From an uncultured Muribaculaceae bacterium (GTDB lineage: Bacteria > Bacteroidota > Bacteroidia > Bacteroidales > Muribaculaceae): a stretch of DNA of 64,000 bases. The notes beneath the pieces were generated by a model, which was not told the DNA's origin, searched no databases, and saw nothing but the letters and a program-made list of their open reading frames with translations. The position numbers and the translations under genes are program-made. Position 1 is the first letter of the stretch, and each line of letters begins with the position of its first letter. Location: the NCBI GenBank assembly GCA_948788915.1, contig CAQFOZ010000003.1:2515-66514 (forward strand), given 5' to 3'. Below are positions 51,112 to 60,511 of this stretch, piece by piece.

Positions 51112-52377
51112 TTAACTGTCTCTAATTGATTTGTTGAATATTTCAAGATATCTCTTTGCGACTGATTCTTCACTGAAGCGGTCGCAAACGCTTTTATGCA
51201 TGGCGGTGCGAACTTCAACGGGGGCTTGGAATGCCCAGATGATACCCTCCGCTATCGCTGTCGCATTCTTTTGCGCATCATTGCTATAGGGGGCAAGATA
51301 ACCTGTTTGCAGATGGTCTATGATGTCGCTCTGCCCTCCGTGATCGAGTGCTACAGGTATACATCCCCACGCCTGACCCTCGATCAGTGTGCCGGGAAGT
51401 GTCTCCCATTCTGATGTGGACACAACAATATCTCCGGATTCATATATAGATCTGATTGCAGACGGATCCACTTTGCCTAAATGCTTGTGTGCTATTGTAA
51501 TACCGTTCAGTGAATCCGGATTCTTTACTCCTCCGAATGTGATGAGCTCAAGCCTCTGCGCTATGGCGGGATGTTTGTCTGCTAAAATCTTTGTAGCTTC
51601 TGCAAGTACGGATAGCCCTTTGACGGGATCATCAAGGCGCGCTGCTCCGAAAACTATGCGTTTTTTATCTTTTCTCTCCTCATCCTGTATGTTTGTTTCG
51701 GTATTCCTGTCAATAGGGAATGCGTTGGGTATCACCGAAACATCCTGATCATACAGCAGGGTTGAGGATTTGGCAAGACCTGCAAGCCAGTTGCTTACGC
51801 ATACGAAATGGATTCTGTTGCCAGTTTTCCCTTCATACAGCTTTTTTTTGCGAAGCAGAGTCTTTAATGCAAGCCTGGATCCGGTGGGCATGAGCGGACA
51901 CTCCCGGCAAAGGCCGGCAGGAGATTTGTAGCTTGTACATGAGCCGGCATGATGGCATATCCCTGTCATGCACCACATGTCATGCATGGTCCAGACAACC
52001 GGCTTCCCTGAATCAAGCAGTTTCCCGATCTCTTTGAGCGAGAGCATTCCCTGATTCACCCAGTTGAGGCATATTGCATCCGCTTCCTGTACGAATGGCA
52101 GCCGGTGTATTGGCAACCCGTCCGATGCCGTGTCAAGCTGGAATAGAGTGGCACGGTTGTGCCCGTTGGCGAGAAATATCTTCAGTCTCTCGGCAAGAAA
52201 GGGTATCTTGACCCCTGTTTTGGATGCCGCTTCTGTCACATAGGGATAATCTGTCAACTTTTCGGTCACTATCAGACGTGCGTCATGTCCGAGGTTGCGG
52301 AGAGCTTGTGTCAGACGCAGGCTTACTACTGCCGCTCCGCCTGTGGAATCCGATTTGTTGATTATGGCGATCTTCAT
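51112..52377 (-). CDS. Glycosyltransferase, GT4-type
   Basis: 421 residues from MKIAIINKSDSTGGAA, which starts the GT-B fold; the frame is open for 26 more codons upstream, but those overlap the DHFR gene and do not resemble a glycosyltransferase. The C-terminal domain has FGAARLDDPVKGLSVLAEA (sugar-nucleotide binding) and SEWETLPGTLIEGQAWGCIPVA, the E-x7-E-like donor site of GT4 enzymes. HDMWCMTGICHHAGSC with several cysteines is a feature of one GT4 subgroup. Its ATG overlaps the DHFR stop by four bases (ATGA), so the two are translationally coupled. The acceptor is unknown. Confidence 0.88.
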   Translation of the reverse strand: MKIAIINKSDSTGGAAVVSLRLTQALRNLGHDARLIVTEKLTDYPYVTEAASKTGVKIPFLAERLKIFLANGHNRATLFQLDTASDGLPIHRLPFVQEADAICLNWVNQGMLSLKEIGKLLDSGKPVVWTMHDMWCMTGICHHAGSCTSYKSPAGLCRECPLMPTGSRLALKTLLRKKKLYEGKTGNRIHFVCVSNWLAGLAKSSTLLYDQDVSVIPNAFPIDRNTETNIQDEERKDKKRIVFGAARLDDPVKGLSVLAEATKILADKHPAIAQRLELITFGGVKNPDSLNGITIAHKHLGKVDPSAIRSIYESGDIVVSTSEWETLPGTLIEGQAWGCIPVALDHGGQSDIIDHLQTGYLAPYSNDAQKNATAIAEGIIWAFQAPVEVRTAMHKSVCDRFSEESVAKRYLEIFNKSIRDS

Positions 52378-52967
52378 CTGCGGATGTAGCGTTTGATACG
52401 GTAAGTCAGCCCGGACCTTGAATGCAGGTCTTCCGACTCTTCTGCGATTTCCCATGTCCGGGGGTCAATCCGGGGGAAGTAGGCGTCTGCGTCGGGACAT
52501 ACGGTGTCTACTTCTGTGATTATAAGTTCCGACGCGAATGGCATAGCCAGTTTATAGATCTGTTCCCCTCCGATAACGAACGGGGTTTCTTCCGATACGC
52601 ATGATTCCAAAGCTTCCTCAAGTGAAGAGAAGCAGTCGGCATTTTCTGTTTTGAGACCGGGATTGCGCGATATTATGATATTGCGCCTCCCCTTCAATGG
52701 CTTGAACGGAAGGGAATCCCACGTCTTACGTCCCATAATCACGGGGTGCCCCATGGTGCATTTCTTGAAATGGGCGAGATCTTCCGGTATGTGCCATGGA
52801 ATCTCTCCACATTTGCCGATCGCGTTATCACGCGCCATAGCCACTATCACAGAAAGCCCTGCCGGACGCTCTGTCGAAGAATTGTATATGCTGAAGGGAC
52901 GGATAGCAGTGTTGTTTTTTTCATCCACCGCATCATGGTGTGCCGGAAAAATGATAGTTGTCTCCAT
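52374..52967 (-). CDS. folA: Dihydrofolate reductase
   Basis: Reduces dihydrofolate to tetrahydrofolate with NADPH. The DHFR fold begins at LSVIVAMARDNAIGKCGEIPWHIPEDLAHF (cited here only by its landmarks IPWHIPED and GHPVIMGRKTWDSLP), followed by VIGGEQIYKLAMP and the terminal strand RSGLTYRIKRYIRR. At 197 residues it has an N-terminal extension of about 37 residues compared with the usual 160, with no recognisable domain. No start codon nearer the fold is apparent, since the next Met lies inside the first strand. It is coupled to the glycosyltransferase gene by a four-base overlap. Confidence 0.93.
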   Translation of the reverse strand: METTIIFPAHHDAVDEKNNTAIRPFSIYNSSTERPAGLSVIVAMARDNAIGKCGEIPWHIPEDLAHFKKCTMGHPVIMGRKTWDSLPFKPLKGRRNIIISRNPGLKTENADCFSSLEEALESCVSEETPFVIGGEQIYKLAMPFASELIITEVDTVCPDADAYFPRIDPRTWEIAEESEDLHSRSGLTYRIKRYIRR

Positions 52968-53092
52968 AAAAAATCATATGCCTTTGTAAAATTACTAAAA
53001 TAATTTCATAATTTTGCAGATATAGCGGAAATGAGTTCATAGGCTATCGCTGATGTATTAACGAATATCGAAAACATACTTAAAAAATATCG

Positions 53093-54886
53093 ATGAATTA
53101 CACAATTGTGGATTTTATAAGTCTCTTAGGCTCTGTATGCCTTTTCCTTTATGGAATGAAGGTGATGAGTGAGGGACTGCAGAAAGTGGCCGGAGACAGA
53201 CTTCGCAACATACTTGCCATAATGACCAAAAACCGCGTCACAGGAGTAATGACAGGTATAGCCATTACCGCTTTGATTCAAAGCTCGAGTGCTTCTACCG
53301 TGATGGTCGTAAGCTTCGTGAATGCCGGTCTGATGAGCCTGCAGCAGTCAATGGCGGTTATTTTCGGTGCTAATGTCGGCACAACAGCTACAACATGGAT
53401 TATCTCCGCTTTTTCATACGAAGTCAATATATCCGATTACAGTATCTTGCTTCTGGCTGTCGGTGTCCCGATGCTCTTTATGAAGAAGGGCGGGTATAAG
53501 AGTTTCGGAGAATTTCTGATAGGTTTCTGCTTCCTGTTTATGGGTTTGGATCTTATAAGCAAATACGTCCCGAATCTTCAGGAAAATCCCGAGATGCTTG
53601 AATTCCTGTCGGCCTATACCTCGATGGGGGTGGTGTCTGTGCTTATATTCTTTACGATAGGTATTGTAGTGACAATGATTGCTCAGAGTTCGGCGGCAAC
53701 GTTTGCAATTACCTTGATCATGTGCTCGCAAGGATGGATACCGTTTGAACTTGGTTGCGCGATAATACTGGGTGGAAATATCGGAACGACAATCACTCCG
53801 GTGCTTGCATCTCTAAGCGGAAACCTTGCCGCAAAGCGCACTGCTATGGGACATGTGCTTTTCAATGTGCTCGGTTCTCTGATAGTGCTGTGTATATTTC
53901 ATCCTTTTACCGAGCTTGTGGCTGATATCACAAAAGTCTGCGATGGCATTAACCCCCTCGACATAAGCAAGGCGCAAAGCATGGGATTGGCGGATTCAAC
54001 TCTGCTAAAGCCGGGTGGAGCCATGACGGCAAGGGCACAGAGCTGCATCGCTTTCGGTCTTGCCATGTATCCTACGGTGTTCAATGCATGCAATTTATTG
54101 GTGATGATCTGGTTCACTAAACTGTATGTCAAGATTGTATGCTGGCTAATGCCGACGCGTCACAAAGACGAGGAGGAGGAATTTACTCTCAAATATATCG
54201 GACGAGGTATTCTTTCGGCTTCCGAACTTAATATAGCACAGGCGCAGAAAGAGATTCTGCTTTACGGGCAGAGAGTGGAAAGAATGCTTGGCATGGCCCG
54301 CGATATGATTCATATGAATCCGAAGGACGACAGGTATACTGCTACATACAGCCGGCTTGAGAAGTATGAGGAAATTTCCGACCGCATGGAGATTGAGATC
54401 GGTAACTTCCTTAATAAAGTGGCGGAGGGAAGACTTAGTCCGGAAGGTAAAATGCGAATCGCAGGTATGCTCCGTGTGATCAGCGAGATAGAATCCATAG
54501 CTGACGGATGTTTTAATGTAGCCAAGACTCTTACACGTAAAAATCAGAACCATGTGGAGTTTGACGAGTCTGTGCTTCATGAGATAGATGTTATGTATGA
54601 TATGGTGGAGGAGGCCATGAAAAATATGCTTTCTATCCTTGAGGAGATGGAAGTTCCGGATGGTTCCAGAATCGTGGCTGCATATAACAAGGAGCGTGAG
54701 ATTAATAATCTGCGCAATAAGCTTAGGGATGGCAACATCTTTAATATCAACAGCAAGGAATACGATTATCAGGAGGGTATCTTCTTTATGGATCTTATCG
54801 GTGAGGCCGAGAAACTTGGTGACTACATGCTTAATGTAGTGGAGGGTGTTGAACATCAGTTTAAAGATGTACGCACAAAAGCATGA
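53093..54886 (+). CDS. Na/Pi cotransporter family protein with PhoU-like C-terminus
   Basis: 597 residues. Two inverted Na/Pi-cotransporter repeats are visible, each with a QSSSA-type signature (ALIQSSSASTVMVVSF near residue 60, TMIAQSSAATFAITLIM near residue 200), within about eight to nine membrane segments. The C-terminal 210 residues are charged and helical with PhoU-like pairs (IGNFLNKVAEG, GEAEKLGDYMLNVVEGVEH). It probably moves phosphate with sodium, or exports it, with the PhoU-like part regulating flux. It is monocistronic in the visible context, with a 125-base upstream gap. Confidence 0.93.
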   Translation: MNYTIVDFISLLGSVCLFLYGMKVMSEGLQKVAGDRLRNILAIMTKNRVTGVMTGIAITALIQSSSASTVMVVSFVNAGLMSLQQSMAVIFGANVGTTATTWIISAFSYEVNISDYSILLLAVGVPMLFMKKGGYKSFGEFLIGFCFLFMGLDLISKYVPNLQENPEMLEFLSAYTSMGVVSVLIFFTIGIVVTMIAQSSAATFAITLIMCSQGWIPFELGCAIILGGNIGTTITPVLASLSGNLAAKRTAMGHVLFNVLGSLIVLCIFHPFTELVADITKVCDGINPLDISKAQSMGLADSTLLKPGGAMTARAQSCIAFGLAMYPTVFNACNLLVMIWFTKLYVKIVCWLMPTRHKDEEEEFTLKYIGRGILSASELNIAQAQKEILLYGQRVERMLGMARDMIHMNPKDDRYTATYSRLEKYEEISDRMEIEIGNFLNKVAEGRLSPEGKMRIAGMLRVISEIESIADGCFNVAKTLTRKNQNHVEFDESVLHEIDVMYDMVEEAMKNMLSILEEMEVPDGSRIVAAYNKEREINNLRNKLRDGNIFNINSKEYDYQEGIFFMDLIGEAEKLGDYMLNVVEGVEHQFKDVRTKA

Positions 54887-54972
54887 TAAGTTACAGATAT
54901 CGTTTAATTTTTACAGCTTACTTGAAAGTAAACATACTCAAATAATTAATATAGACTTTAAATTTGTATAAC

Positions 54973-56058
54973 ATGGATAAACATAGATATTGTGTGGTTA
55001 TGTGCGGTGGCATTGGTTCAAGGTTCTGGCCTTTCAGCAGAACTGATATGCCCAAGCAGTTTCTTGATTTTTTCGGTACCGGCAGAAGTTTGCTTCAGTT
55101 GACGGTAGATCGCATTCTTCCGTTGGTAAGTCCCGATCATATAATACTTGTCACTAATGCAGCATATGCGAGGATTGTAAAGGAGCAGCTTCCGCAGATA
55201 AACGAGAGAAATATTCTGCTCGAGCCGGCGCGTAGAAACACCGCTCCCTGCATCTGTTGGGCGGCAAGCCATATTTATGCAATGGATCCGGAGGCAAGTA
55301 TCGTAACATTACCTTCCGATCATCTGATCTTGAAAGAGAATGCGTTTATCGAAACTCTGGAAGAGGGCTTCAGATTCGTAGAGGGTGGTGACAGATTGCT
55401 CACACTCGGTATAAATCCTACCAGCCCCAAGACCGGCTACGGTTATATCCAGCGCGGGACTCCTGTAGAAAAATACACCGGCATCTGCAAAGTGAAGACA
55501 TTTACAGAGAAGCCTAATAAGGAGATGGCTAAACTTTTTATCGAGACAGGTGAGTTCTTCTGGAATGCCGGAATATTCCTCTGGAGTGCGAAGAGTGTGT
55601 TGCGGGCGTTCTCCAAATATGACAAAGAGACTCTTGCCATATTTGAGACCGATGAGAAGGTGTATGGTACAGAATGGGAGACATCATTCATAAACTCCCG
55701 TTTCCCGAATGCTCCGTCAAATTCTATTGATTATGCCATTATGGAAAAGGCGGATAATGTATATGTGAAATCCGCAGACCTCGGATGGAGCGATCTTGGA
55801 TCCTGGAAGGCACTTTATGAAGTTTCTCCCAAGAATCAGGAGGGAAATGTTACACAGAATTGCAACGTGCTGACCTATAATTGTAAGGATAACATTATTG
55901 CTGCTACGGGTGATAAGATTGTTGTTGCGGCCGGGCTTGAAGGATATATAGTTGCCGATAACGACAATGTTTTGATGATATATCCCGTATCCGAGGAACA
56001 GCAGATCAAGCATGTGGTAAATGAGGTCAAATCGCGCTTCGGCGAGAAGTATATTTAG
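54973..56058 (+). CDS. manC: Mannose-1-phosphate guanylyltransferase
   Basis: 361 residues from the ATG at 54973; an in-frame TTG nine bases earlier lies in a -7-like sequence and is rejected. It makes GDP-mannose from mannose 1-phosphate and GTP, for glycan and O-antigen or capsule synthesis. The nucleotidyltransferase signature CGGIGSRFWPFSRTDMPKQF, the VTLPSDHLI and GYGYIQRG motifs, and TFTEKPN with EFFWNAGIFLW are all present. It lacks the phosphomannose isomerase domain found in bifunctional ManC enzymes, which is normal in this phylum. TAAATTTG at 54959-54966 lies so close to the ATG that a leaderless mRNA is possible. Confidence 0.94.
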   Translation: MDKHRYCVVMCGGIGSRFWPFSRTDMPKQFLDFFGTGRSLLQLTVDRILPLVSPDHIILVTNAAYARIVKEQLPQINERNILLEPARRNTAPCICWAASHIYAMDPEASIVTLPSDHLILKENAFIETLEEGFRFVEGGDRLLTLGINPTSPKTGYGYIQRGTPVEKYTGICKVKTFTEKPNKEMAKLFIETGEFFWNAGIFLWSAKSVLRAFSKYDKETLAIFETDEKVYGTEWETSFINSRFPNAPSNSIDYAIMEKADNVYVKSADLGWSDLGSWKALYEVSPKNQEGNVTQNCNVLTYNCKDNIIAATGDKIVVAAGLEGYIVADNDNVLMIYPVSEEQQIKHVVNEVKSRFGEKYI

Positions 56059-57136
56059 AAATTGTTTCTATAGCGTGTTTAAGGATTACAGACGCGTAGG
56101 ATACCGCCTTCTGATGTTTGCGGCGGCGATGATGTCGCTTCTGCTTGTGTCGTGTGTAAAGAATGAATTGAAGGTGTCACTGGAGTTGCCGAAAGACATT
56201 ACTGATGCCTATCGGCTGCTTTATTATGCTTCCGACTCTAAGAAAGGATGGTATACCGAGACTGTTGTTACAGTGCAGCAGGGGAAAGGTGAGACCTTGT
56301 GCTATACTAAGAATCCGACTATTGTCTACGTGATGTACAGCGGAAATATGCCCGAGGCCGCTTTTTATGCCGAGAGAGGAGATAAGATCCGTATTACCGG
56401 TGAGACTGGAGACCCATATGCGTGGAAGATAGAAGGAAACAAAGTCAATGAAGAATGGTCTGAATGGAGGCTTGCTAACAAAGAAGCCCTGAAGGGGCGT
56501 GATTCACAGAAGATAAACAAGGCTGTGGCCGGATTCGTCAATGCCAACCCGGATAAAGCTTTGTCTGCGATACTGCTGATGACATATTATGATCGTCGCT
56601 CCGATGACAAGGGATTCCGTGTGCTGTGGAATAAACTGAAAGGGGATGCGTTGAAGCCTGAATGGGTTCAGCTTGCAGGATGTGCGGATATGCCGGGAGG
56701 GATGCCTGCTGAACGGTTGAAAGTAGGTGAACTGATACTACATACCGCCGGAAACGGTGCAGATACCTTGAAGATAGGGGGTAAACCGATGATACTATAT
56801 TTTTGGCGTTCGGATGATTCCGATAAGGCTGAAAGTATGAATGAACTTCGCAATTTAAGGAAGCTTGTGCCGGATTCTTCCCGTTATCTGATAAGTGATA
56901 TCAGTTTTGAAATGGATTCCCTCTCTTGGCGATATGGTCTTTCCGGAGATTCTCTGAAAGGTGTCGTGAGAGGATGGCTCCCCATTGGAGAGGCGGATTC
57001 TGTTGTCATGCGCATGGGTGTTAACCGCACACCGTATGTGCTGGTCTATGACAAAAAGGGACAGGAGATATATCGCGGTGATGACCTCTCTAAAGCCTCC
57101 GCAATGTATCGGAAGTTAACTGCACCGGAGCGGTGA
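56021..57136 (+). CDS. Thioredoxin-like lipoprotein lacking redox cysteines
   Basis: Up to 371 residues. The start is uncertain: ATG at 56021 overlaps manC by 38 bases and gives a long basic leader; GTG at 56075 or ATG at 56114 would give a shorter lipoprotein signal ending at the lipobox LVSC. The first domain (ELKVSLELPKDITDAYRLLY, AAFYAERGDKIRITGETG) resembles DUF4369. The C-terminal part has the AhpC/TSA-thioredoxin layout (GGKPMILYFWRSDDSDKAES, then VNRTPYVLVYDKKGQEIYRG), but the CxxC site is replaced by WRSDDSD, so redox activity is not expected. It is probably bound to the envelope. It is likely co-transcribed with manC. Confidence 0.82.
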   Translation: MRSNRASARSIFRNCFYSVFKDYRRVGYRLLMFAAAMMSLLLVSCVKNELKVSLELPKDITDAYRLLYYASDSKKGWYTETVVTVQQGKGETLCYTKNPTIVYVMYSGNMPEAAFYAERGDKIRITGETGDPYAWKIEGNKVNEEWSEWRLANKEALKGRDSQKINKAVAGFVNANPDKALSAILLMTYYDRRSDDKGFRVLWNKLKGDALKPEWVQLAGCADMPGGMPAERLKVGELILHTAGNGADTLKIGGKPMILYFWRSDDSDKAESMNELRNLRKLVPDSSRYLISDISFEMDSLSWRYGLSGDSLKGVVRGWLPIGEADSVVMRMGVNRTPYVLVYDKKGQEIYRGDDLSKASAMYRKLTAPER

Positions 57137-57154
57137 TATAACCTAAATTTGAAT

Positions 57155-57339
57155 AAGTAAGTGTTCAAATTTAATTTATACTTAATGCGAGTTTATTTTT
57201 GAGGCGATTACTGTGCGGAACGATAGAGCATATATGTATATGCGACTGAGAGACAATCCGTAAGCGGCCAAAAAGAAATCGCAGTAAGCATAAAAGATTT
57301 AAAAACACTTACTATCGTTTAAATTTAAATACTTACTTA
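57155..57339. repeat. 185-bp MITE-like element, copy A
   Basis: Begins AAGTAAGTGTTCAAATTTAA and ends with the inverted form (TTTAAATTTAAATACTTACTTA), about 20 bp of imperfect terminal inverted repeat. A central hairpin GCATATA-TG-TATATGC lies at 57228-57243. Copy B at 60672-60856 has the same length and aligns along its whole length. The 3' edge is followed by ACTTACTTA-like direct repeats and then the ATG of the next gene, ten bases away. It has no coding capacity. Confidence 0.85.
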
Positions 57340-57348
57340 CTTACTTAT

Positions 57349-58947
57349 ATGTTGACAAAGGTATATTCAGCGGCGATAAATGGCATTGATGCTTTCCCGG
57401 TTACTATCGAGACGGAAGTGGCTCAGGGAATAGGCTTCTCGATTGTAGGCATGGCGGATCAGGCCGTGCGCGAGAGCTATCAGAGAATGGCCTCGGCACT
57501 GAAATATTCCAATTTTACATTCCCTCATATGCGGACGGTGATAAATCTGGCACCTGCAGATGTGCGCAAGGAGGGGGCGTCTTTCGATTTGCCTATGGCT
57601 ATAGGATTGCTGACTGCATCCGAGAAACTGATATGCCCCAATCTGTCCGATTATATGATGATGGGTGAGCTTAGCCTTGACGGATCCGTTCTACCTGTTA
57701 AAGGCGTGCTCCCAATGGCTGTCAAGGCGAGGGAACTTGGATTCAAGCGGCTCATAGTGCCCGTGGCTAATGTGACGGAGGCGGCTGTTGTCAACAGAAT
57801 AGAGGTTTTCGGGGTGGAAAATCTTGCCGAGGCGGCATCTTTGCTTACTGGTGACTCGGAGTTGCAGCCTGTTCAGATAAATACTCGTGAACTGTTTGCC
57901 CGGAATTCCGAAGTGTTTGACTTCGATTTTTCTGAAGTCAAAGGACAGGAAAGTGTGAAACGTGCTTTTGAAGTGGCTTGTGCGGGAGGCCATAATATCC
58001 TGATGGTTGGTCCTCCGGGTGCCGGAAAGTCTATGATGGCCAAGAGACTCCCGTCAATACTTCCTCCTCTTAGTATGTCGGAGGCTTTGGAAACCACGAA
58101 GATACATTCTGTGGCAGGAAAACTGTCGCGAGGATCAATGCTGATGACAAAACGACCCTTCCGTACTCCCCATCATACGGTTTCACCGGTGGCTCTTGTA
58201 GGCGGTGGCACGAACCCTATGCCCGGAGAGATATCTCTTGCTCACAACGGAGTGCTTTTCCTCGATGAATTTCCGGAGTTCCCGAGGCAGGTGCTTGAGG
58301 TGATGCGCCAGCCTATTGAAGACAGGGTGATTACTGTCGCAAGAGCAAAATATACGGTAGATTATCCCGCAAGCTTTATGCTTGTCGCATCTATGAATCC
58401 TTGTCCGTGCGGATATTATGGACATCCCACTAAGGCTTGTACTTGTACACCCGGACAGGTAACAAAGTATATGAATAAGATTTCTGGTCCGTTGCTTGAT
58501 AGAATAGACATACAGGTTGAGATTGAGCCTGTGGCTTTCGATGATATGGCGGACAAGACACCGGCCGAGAGCTCTGCGGCGATACGTGAACGTGTGATGC
58601 GTGCCCGTGCTGTACAGCAGGAAAGATTCAGAAACAATCCCGGTATACATTGTAATGCGCAGATGAATTCAAAACTTCTCCATGAATATGCCTGGCCGGA
58701 TGAGTCCGGACTTGCAAAACTCAAGGAGAGAATGACAAAACTGAATATGTCGGCTCGCGCTTTTGACCGTATTCTCCGGGTGTCGCGTACCATCGCGGAT
58801 CTTGACTACACCGCCCGTATTAATGCCGACGGTTCTCCGGCTATGACAATTGACGAGATTACGGTTGCTCCGGTTCTTGCCGGTCATATTGCTGAAGCAA
58901 TCGGCTATCGAAGCCTTGATCGAGGCAACTATGGCAAGGTGTTCTAA
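57349..58947 (+). CDS. YifB/ComM family Mg-chelatase-like AAA ATPase
   Basis: 532 residues. An N-terminal Lon-protease-like ChlI domain (about 20-145) is followed by an AAA+ module with Walker A GPPGAGKSMMAKR (about residue 222) and Walker B VLFLDEFPEF (about residue 303), then a C-terminal Mg-chelatase subunit domain with CPCGYYGHP and CTC cysteines. In gamma-proteobacteria ComM is a hexameric helicase that aids branch migration during natural transformation; the same role here is an inference. The start codon lies ten bases after a MITE-like repeat, which therefore supplies or disrupts its leader. A bidirectional terminator follows. Confidence 0.93.
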   Translation: MLTKVYSAAINGIDAFPVTIETEVAQGIGFSIVGMADQAVRESYQRMASALKYSNFTFPHMRTVINLAPADVRKEGASFDLPMAIGLLTASEKLICPNLSDYMMMGELSLDGSVLPVKGVLPMAVKARELGFKRLIVPVANVTEAAVVNRIEVFGVENLAEAASLLTGDSELQPVQINTRELFARNSEVFDFDFSEVKGQESVKRAFEVACAGGHNILMVGPPGAGKSMMAKRLPSILPPLSMSEALETTKIHSVAGKLSRGSMLMTKRPFRTPHHTVSPVALVGGGTNPMPGEISLAHNGVLFLDEFPEFPRQVLEVMRQPIEDRVITVARAKYTVDYPASFMLVASMNPCPCGYYGHPTKACTCTPGQVTKYMNKISGPLLDRIDIQVEIEPVAFDDMADKTPAESSAAIRERVMRARAVQQERFRNNPGIHCNAQMNSKLLHEYAWPDESGLAKLKERMTKLNMSARAFDRILRVSRTIADLDYTARINADGSPAMTIDEITVAPVLAGHIAEAIGYRSLDRGNYGKVF

Positions 58948-58988
58948 GAAACTGTTTAAAAATTTCGTAATAAATTTAAACAGTTTCT
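58947..58988. terminator. Bidirectional terminator
   Basis: AGAAACTGTTTAAA (58947-58960) pairs perfectly with TTTAAACAGTTTCT (58975-58988) over a 14-base AT-rich loop. It lies between the ComM-like gene and the convergent DUF3943 gene; the left arm starts at the last base of the stop codon. The same 14-mer occurs at 10214-10227. Confidence 0.7.
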
Positions 58989-59005
58989 AAAACCGGATTC
59001 CGGGA

Positions 59006-60511
59006 TCAGAATTTGTATGACAGCATGGCTCGAAGTGACATTGAGCTGGTTCGGACATCATCGAAATCCCGGTATTTGGTAAGACGAGCGAATTTCTCTA
59101 ATACAAGCGACGCGTATAGGTTGTGCCATATGCGGGTATCGAAACGCAGTTCCGACACATTGAAAAATGAGTGGGATTTGTCTCCCATTACATTGAACGT
59201 CCGGTAGTTTATTCTCGCCAGATTAGTGCCTTCTGCGTACCCTTTCCATGTGTAAAGGCTAAAAAAATCATTATTGAATGAGAGAGATGTGCGTCCATGG
59301 TTGAAGACCCAGTTGGCACCGGTCTTTATGGAAAAACCGGAAGCCCAGTTGTAGTTGCGTTTATTTGTTTGATAATGATCGGAAAGGATGCCGCCGAGAA
59401 TCACCAGATTGGTATGCAGATGGCAGTCTATGCTCCAGGTGGAATCTTTTTTATGTTGGAACATACCTCCGGCACCTACACTTGCAGGAATGCCCAGTTT
59501 GTAGGGCACTTTGCCTAATGCATCGATCGTGTCGGAGTCGAAATAGTCGTAATGCTGATAGAATCCAACGGAGGCTGAGGAATTTTTCCCGGCATAGACA
59601 TTCTTCCCAAGCAGTCTCCCTTTGATACTGAGTCGGCTGAGCATTGGCTGACTTTTTGCTTTTTGTACTTCCGCTCTCACGGTGAAATAATCATATGGCT
59701 TTAATGTCGGCTCGAAGCGTCTCCCGTATTCAAGGTCAAGCTGCAGGGATACACCTGCCACACTTTTTTTGAAATTTTTTTGGTACACAAGCATATCCGG
59801 TCCAAGGGATAGGCGGAATGCAAACGGGGGAGTGCCGAAAATATGTCCTGAAGTGGAACGAACTCTCCAGGCTTGTCCTGTGACAATACGGTTGAAGCCG
59901 CGCATGGGGCTGATGATGAATGCTGCCGCCTCTCGCCCGAATCGTTGCCATCCTGTGGCCCGGTCATCGAGAACGGCGTCACTGGCACGGAACGTTGTCT
60001 CTCCGATAACCGCACCGCCTATTGGTGTGCATATGAAATCGTTGGTACTCGGATACTCACATTCTCCAAATAATTCCCATGTCAGGGAGCCTGCTGCCGC
60101 AAAAATTTCCGATTGCCAGAAGTTATAGCCGTTGCTTCGTGCCGCATTGAAATATAGCCCTCCGTGATAGGGGTGTAGAAAGGTATTGGTCCCAAGCATA
60201 TCGCTGTCCCATTTGAAGCCGCTGGTAAGATTGCGCCTCATGCTTTCGAGTGTTACCTTCGATCCGGGTGTGTTCAGAACAAAGCGGTCATAGGCAAGTA
60301 GCCCGGTATTGAGACCTATGATTTCTGCCATTGGCCTCCAGAAATTCTTTTTTCCATAATACGATATGTCAAGACTGTCCGGTTTGTGTGGCACGACGGC
60401 CTCTTTACGGATACCTATCTGCGAGTAGATTTCTGGTACCCATAATATGCTGACAATCAACAATGCCAATGTCGATGTCAACCGCGAGACAATATCACGT
60501 CGGTCTGCCAT
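59006..60511 (-). CDS. DUF3943 domain outer-membrane protein
   Basis: 501 residues with a signal peptide or N-terminal anchor (LALLIVSILWVPEIYSQ). The DUF3943 region covers about residues 50-215 (NPYHGG-like HPYHGGLYFNAARSNGYNFW, ELFGECEYPSTNDF, GAVIGET). The second half is beta-rich with alternating aromatic strands and ends RAMLSYKF, typical of an outer-membrane barrel C-terminus. The family is uncharacterised. It is monocistronic and convergent with the ComM-like gene. A MITE-like copy lies 160 bases upstream. Confidence 0.86.
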   Translation of the reverse strand: MADRRDIVSRLTSTLALLIVSILWVPEIYSQIGIRKEAVVPHKPDSLDISYYGKKNFWRPMAEIIGLNTGLLAYDRFVLNTPGSKVTLESMRRNLTSGFKWDSDMLGTNTFLHPYHGGLYFNAARSNGYNFWQSEIFAAAGSLTWELFGECEYPSTNDFICTPIGGAVIGETTFRASDAVLDDRATGWQRFGREAAAFIISPMRGFNRIVTGQAWRVRSTSGHIFGTPPFAFRLSLGPDMLVYQKNFKKSVAGVSLQLDLEYGRRFEPTLKPYDYFTVRAEVQKAKSQPMLSRLSIKGRLLGKNVYAGKNSSASVGFYQHYDYFDSDTIDALGKVPYKLGIPASVGAGGMFQHKKDSTWSIDCHLHTNLVILGGILSDHYQTNKRNYNWASGFSIKTGANWVFNHGRTSLSFNNDFFSLYTWKGYAEGTNLARINYRTFNVMGDKSHSFFNVSELRFDTRIWHNLYASLVLEKFARLTKYRDFDDVRTSSMSLRAMLSYKF

